Below, piece after piece: positions 7,098 through 9,229 of a stretch of 9,229 nucleotides of DNA (its first letter is position 1; every line of letters begins with the position of its first letter). This stretch comes from Christensenellaceae bacterium (GTDB taxonomy: Bacteria; Bacillota; Clostridia; Christensenellales; CAAEEZ01): contig JAHHUG010000054.1 of assembly GCA_020024085.1 (NCBI GenBank), forward strand, positions 1 through 9,229, read 5' to 3'. Below the pieces are notes generated by a model. It searched no databases. It was not told where the DNA came from and was given only the letters and a program-made list of their open reading frames with translations. The position numbers and the translations under genes were made by a program.

Positions 7098-7522
7098 AGC
7101 ATCATACCTACTAAACCTATAATTACGCTTGCTGTTACGCCGAATACAATAATTGGTCCTGCGATAACAAACATCTTTGAGCAAACACCATAAATTACAC
7201 CCTCACGATTAAACTCCATTGCTGGACTCATAACAGAGTTTGCAAAGCCAGTAATTGGAATAATTGAGCCTGCACCAGCGTAATATCCGATTTTGTCATA
7301 CAAGCCAAAAGCTGTAAGTGTAACACCTAAAAATATCATAGTCATAGATGTTGCATTCCTTAGTTCTACTTCTGTTAGCATAGGAAAATATGTTTTGTAC
7401 ATATCTAAAAAACCTTCACCTATACAACAAATAATGCCCCCTACAAGAAATGCCATAATAAGAGTAGGTAACATTTTAGTTTTAGGTGAAGATTTTTCTA
7501 CCATTTTTAAATAATTATTCAT
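7094..7522 (-). CDS. spoVAC: Stage V sporulation protein AC (SpoVAC)
   Basis: A 142-residue integral membrane protein (Bacillus: 150) with hydrophobic segments at about 20-37, 57-74, 80-97 and 113-140. Family blocks seen are AFLVGGIICCIG at 24-35, GLYDKIGYYAGAGSIIPITGFANS at 73-96 in overlapping parts, and EGVIYGVCSKMF at 107-118. SpoVAC is regarded as a mechanosensitive channel that passes dipicolinic acid. The start at 7522 has GTGAGGA a few bases upstream. Genes spoVAA and spoVAB are absent, the usual clostridial arrangement. In Bacillus the operon is SigG-dependent; in the 115 bases before this gene I see only GTATA at 7637-7633, right after the sigF stop, as a possible -35, with no convincing -10 box. 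A SigG promoter is therefore not called. Confidence 0.96.
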   Translation of the reverse strand: MNNYLKMVEKSSPKTKMLPTLIMAFLVGGIICCIGEGFLDMYKTYFPMLTEVELRNATSMTMIFLGVTLTAFGLYDKIGYYAGAGSIIPITGFANSVMSPAMEFNREGVIYGVCSKMFVIAGPIIVFGVTASVIIGLVGMML

Positions 7523-7637
7523 TTTCGTTCCTCACAATTATTTTTACTTTTGATAAATGTTTCATTATCTTCTACATTTTTTGTATTATCAATAGTTTTC
7601 ATAATATAATTGTTGTACAAACGAACAAATTTTATAC

Positions 7638-8354
7638 TTATTGTAATTTTTTTCTTAAATTTTCTAGTATTTTATTTTCAAGTCTTGATATTTGCACTTG
7701 CGAAACTCCAAGTTCTTCTGCGATTTCAGTTTGAGTTTTATCTCTAAAGTATCGCAACATTATGATTTTTTTGTCTCGCTCATCTAATGTTTCAATTATT
7801 TCATTCAGCATTATTTTATCAATCATTTTGTCATCAGTATTATCGCTTTCTATTTTATCAATCAGTTCAACCTGAGATTCATCATCAATTTTTTCATATA
7901 ATGATAATGGAAATTTGCCACTATCCATAATAAATACAACTTCTCTTGTATCTACATCAATATCCTTTGCAATTTGTTCTATTGATGGCGAAACCCCATG
8001 CTCAAGTTGATATTGCTCAATAAACTTATTTATCTCAATGTACTGCAATTTTATAGCTCTACTGACCTTTATAGCTCCATCATCTCGAATGTATCGTTTA
8101 ATCTCCCCCATAATCATAGGAACTGCATAGGTAGAAAATCGAACATTGTAAGATGGGTCGAAATTATTTATAGCTTTTACCAAGCCCAACGAACCAATTT
8201 GGAATAAATCATCGTATTCTATATGACTATTAAGATATCTTCTTAAAATTGATTTTACAAGTGGTAAATTTTCAGTTACAAGTTCAGTTTTTGCATTTTC
8301 ATCACCATTTTGAGCTTTTTTAATTAGTTCAAGGGTTTTATTGTGGTCATACAT
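7638..8354 (-). CDS. sigF: RNA polymerase sigma factor SigF (SpoIIAC), forespore
   Basis: A sigma-70 family factor of 238 residues that directs early forespore transcription. Region 2 spans about 23-92, with the core-binding stretch YDDLFQIGSLGLVKAINNFD at 47-66 and the -10 recognition part RFSTYAVPMIMGEIKRYIRD at 72-91. RDDGAIKVSRAIK at 90-102 opens region 3. Region 4 is at about 183-236 with the -35 helix-turn-helix TQTEIAEELGVSQVQISRLE at 207-226. The assignment as SigF rather than SigG rests on its position directly after spoIIAA-spoIIAB. The ATG at 8354 overlaps the end of spoIIAB by 8 bases and has no clear Shine-Dalgarno, so translation is likely coupled to spoIIAB. SpoIIAB should hold the protein inactive until septation. 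Confidence 0.97.
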   Translation of the reverse strand: MYDHNKTLELIKKAQNGDENAKTELVTENLPLVKSILRRYLNSHIEYDDLFQIGSLGLVKAINNFDPSYNVRFSTYAVPMIMGEIKRYIRDDGAIKVSRAIKLQYIEINKFIEQYQLEHGVSPSIEQIAKDIDVDTREVVFIMDSGKFPLSLYEKIDDESQVELIDKIESDNTDDKMIDKIMLNEIIETLDERDKKIIMLRYFRDKTQTEIAEELGVSQVQISRLENKILENLRKKLQ

Positions 8355-8772
8355 TTTTAGGACTTTTTGTAAAAATTATTTCAGTTCCTTTACCTACACT
8401 TGAACTAACTGTTAGATTATCCATAAAAGTAGACATTATGGTAAAGCCCATGCCACTTCTTTCATCATTTGGTTTTGTAGTATAAAATGGTTGCATTGCT
8501 TCGTTAATATTTTGTATGCCACAGCCATTATCAGATATCTTTACTTCTAAATAATTATCAAATAGAGAACACTCTATTGTAATTTCATTATTTTCGTCCA
8601 TATTATATCCATGTACGATACAATTAGTTACTGCCTCACTTACGGCTGTTTTTATATCATTAATATCCTCTAATGTAAATGGTAACTCCACAGCAAAAGC
8701 TCCCACTATTCCTCTTGCAAGAGCCTCATTTTTCGACTTTGCAGGAACTGTAATTTTCATATAATTAAGCAT
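8347..8772 (-). CDS. spoIIAB: Anti-sigma F factor / serine kinase SpoIIAB
   Basis: A GHKL-fold ATPase of 141 residues (Bacillus: 146) that holds SigF inactive and phosphorylates SpoIIAA. Motifs: N box SEAVTNCIVHGY at 45-56 (E46, N50), G1 box DNGCGI at 81-86, ATP-lid TTKPNDERSGMGF at 98-110 with the G2 glycines, and GKGTEI at 127-132. The start at 8772 is preferred over 8790 because GAGGT precedes it at 8781-8777 and the N-terminus MLNYMKITVPA then aligns with Bacillus SpoIIAB (MKNEMHLEFSA). It begins 10 bases after spoIIAA and ends 8 bases inside sigF. All catalytic motifs are present, so it should be active. Confidence 0.97.
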   Translation of the reverse strand: MLNYMKITVPAKSKNEALARGIVGAFAVELPFTLEDINDIKTAVSEAVTNCIVHGYNMDENNEITIECSLFDNYLEVKISDNGCGIQNINEAMQPFYTTKPNDERSGMGFTIMSTFMDNLTVSSSVGKGTEIIFTKSPKNV

Positions 8773-8776
8773 ATTT

Positions 8777-8782
8777 ACCTCA
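8777..8782 (-). promoter_or_regulatory. spoIIAB ribosome binding site
   Basis: TGAGGT on the coding strand, 4 bases before the ATG at 8772. It decides this start against the upstream in-frame ATG at 8790, which would begin inside the end of spoIIAA and has no such site. Confidence 0.75.
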
Positions 8783-9088
8783 CTAATCACTTAAAAAAAG
8801 TTCGTACATACCACTTGCACGAAGCACTTTGTCAATTTGACTATTTGCATTTCTTACACCAACGGAAATATTTTGTTTGTGTAATTTTTTGTATCGTCCT
8901 AGTATCATACCAATTCCGGTACTATCCATAAAGTCGATATTTTTGAAATCAAATACAAGTTTATTAAAGCTATTATTGTCAATTAAGTTGTCAATTTCAC
9001 GCCTAATAATACCTGCATATCTTTCATCAATATCTACAAGAGGATAGATATATAAGCTATTTTTAATTAGCTTTCCTTCAATATACAT
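8783..9088 (-). CDS. spoIIAA: Anti-sigma F factor antagonist SpoIIAA
   Basis: A single STAS-domain protein of 101 residues that, when unphosphorylated, frees SigF by binding SpoIIAB. The phosphorylation motif FMDSTGIGMILGRY lies at 53-66; S56 corresponds to S58 of Bacillus SpoIIAA. The order is the usual one, followed by spoIIAB and sigF. The start at 9088 has AGGAGG at the ideal distance. Two departures from Bacillus SpoIIAA are visible. The protein ends about 15 residues early, just after ASGMYELFLSD, and the N-terminal GELD block is replaced by VDIDERYAG. I found no frameshift that would restore a longer C-terminus. In Bacillus the operon has a SigH promoter; none is recognisable in the 60 bases between the ribosome binding site and the upstream terminator. 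Confidence 0.95.
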   Translation of the reverse strand: MYIEGKLIKNSLYIYPLVDIDERYAGIIRREIDNLIDNNSFNKLVFDFKNIDFMDSTGIGMILGRYKKLHKQNISVGVRNANSQIDKVLRASGMYELFLSD

Positions 9089-9148
9089 AGTTGCCTCCTA
9101 AAAGTTATATTTTAATTTTAATTTTATTTGCGATAAATAATTTAAAAT

Positions 9149-9195
9149 AAAAAAAAGAATACTAACATATAATGTTTTTTTATGTAGTATTCTTT
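9149..9195 (-). terminator. Intrinsic terminator of the gene upstream of spoIIAA
   Basis: On the minus strand AAAGAATACTACATA (9195-9181) pairs with TATGTTAGTATTCTTT (9169-9154), with one bulged base and an 11-base loop, followed by a run of eight T in all (9156-9149, the first three in the stem). It ends a minus-strand transcript entering from beyond 9229 and separates it from the spoIIA operon. The last 34 bases of the window (9196-9229) contain stops in the minus-strand frames and no gene I can support. Confidence 0.8.
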
Positions 9196-9229
9196 CGTTA
9201 GGTTGTTTTATTTGTGATTAATTTATTGA

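Noticed and set aside
7098..7184. N-terminal extension of SpoVAD starting at 7184
   Set aside because: It lies inside spoVAC in another frame and resembles no SpoVAD; the ATGA junction at 7097 gives the family N-terminus.
7603..7637. SigF/SigG-type promoter for spoVAC starting with GTATA after the sigF stop
   Set aside because: The -35-like GTATA is good, but the bases 15-17 further on (TACAACAATTA) match neither the SigF nor the SigG -10 pattern well.
7486..7734. Plus-strand 82-codon hydrophobic reading frame across the sigF-spoVAC spacer
   Set aside because: It is antisense to both genes for most of its length, begins with GTG without a ribosome binding site, and is a Phe/Ser/Ile-rich product typical of reversed AT-rich coding DNA.
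9181..9202. Possible SigH -35 box (AAGAATA) for spoIIA
   Set aside because: It matches weakly, lies within the terminator stem and has no GAAT-type -10 box at the right distance.

Overview
The window is a compact, AT-rich piece of chromosome from an endospore-forming, low-GC Gram-positive bacterium, most likely a member of the Clostridia. All genes lie on the minus strand, so the biological reading direction is from 9229 down to 1. The evidence for the lineage is the sporulation gene set (spoIIAA-spoIIAB-sigF followed directly by spoVAC-spoVAD-spoVAE, without spoVAA/spoVAB), a YunB-type protein, a tRNA-Phe-sensing T-box before pheST, strong AGGAGG-type ribosome binding sites and very AT-rich spacers. 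No species can be named from the sequence alone.

Layout in reading order. (1) 9229-9149: the tail of an upstream transcription unit, seen only as an intrinsic terminator. (2) 9088-7638: the spoIIA operon, encoding anti-anti-sigma SpoIIAA, anti-sigma kinase SpoIIAB and forespore sigma factor SigF. (3) 7522-5720: spoVAC, spoVAD and spoVAE, for the channel and binding proteins that move dipicolinic acid across the inner spore membrane; their ends overlap or nearly touch. (4) 5712-5016: yunB, a mother-cell type sporulation protein, with a SigE-like promoter embedded in what looks like the terminator of spoVA. (5) 5003-4737: a housekeeping promoter and a complete T-box riboswitch with a UUC (Phe) specifier. 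(6) 4719-1296: pheS and pheT, the two subunits of phenylalanyl-tRNA synthetase. (7) 1296-1: the first 432 codons of a large U32-family protein of the RlhA/DUF3656 kind, starting on the last base of the pheT stop codon.

The genes form two functional blocks. The upstream block is a sporulation cassette: it switches on the first forespore sigma factor, then supplies a late spore-cargo (DPA) import system, then a mother-cell protein. The downstream block is a translation cassette in which uncharged tRNA-Phe controls PheRS and, by apparent co-transcription, a putative RNA-hydroxylating U32 enzyme.

I did not find a clearly new system. The observations most worth checking are the overlap of the spoVA terminator hairpin with the yunB promoter and start codon, a strong terminator-like hairpin inside the U32 coding sequence, and the placement of a U32 gene under a Phe T-box.
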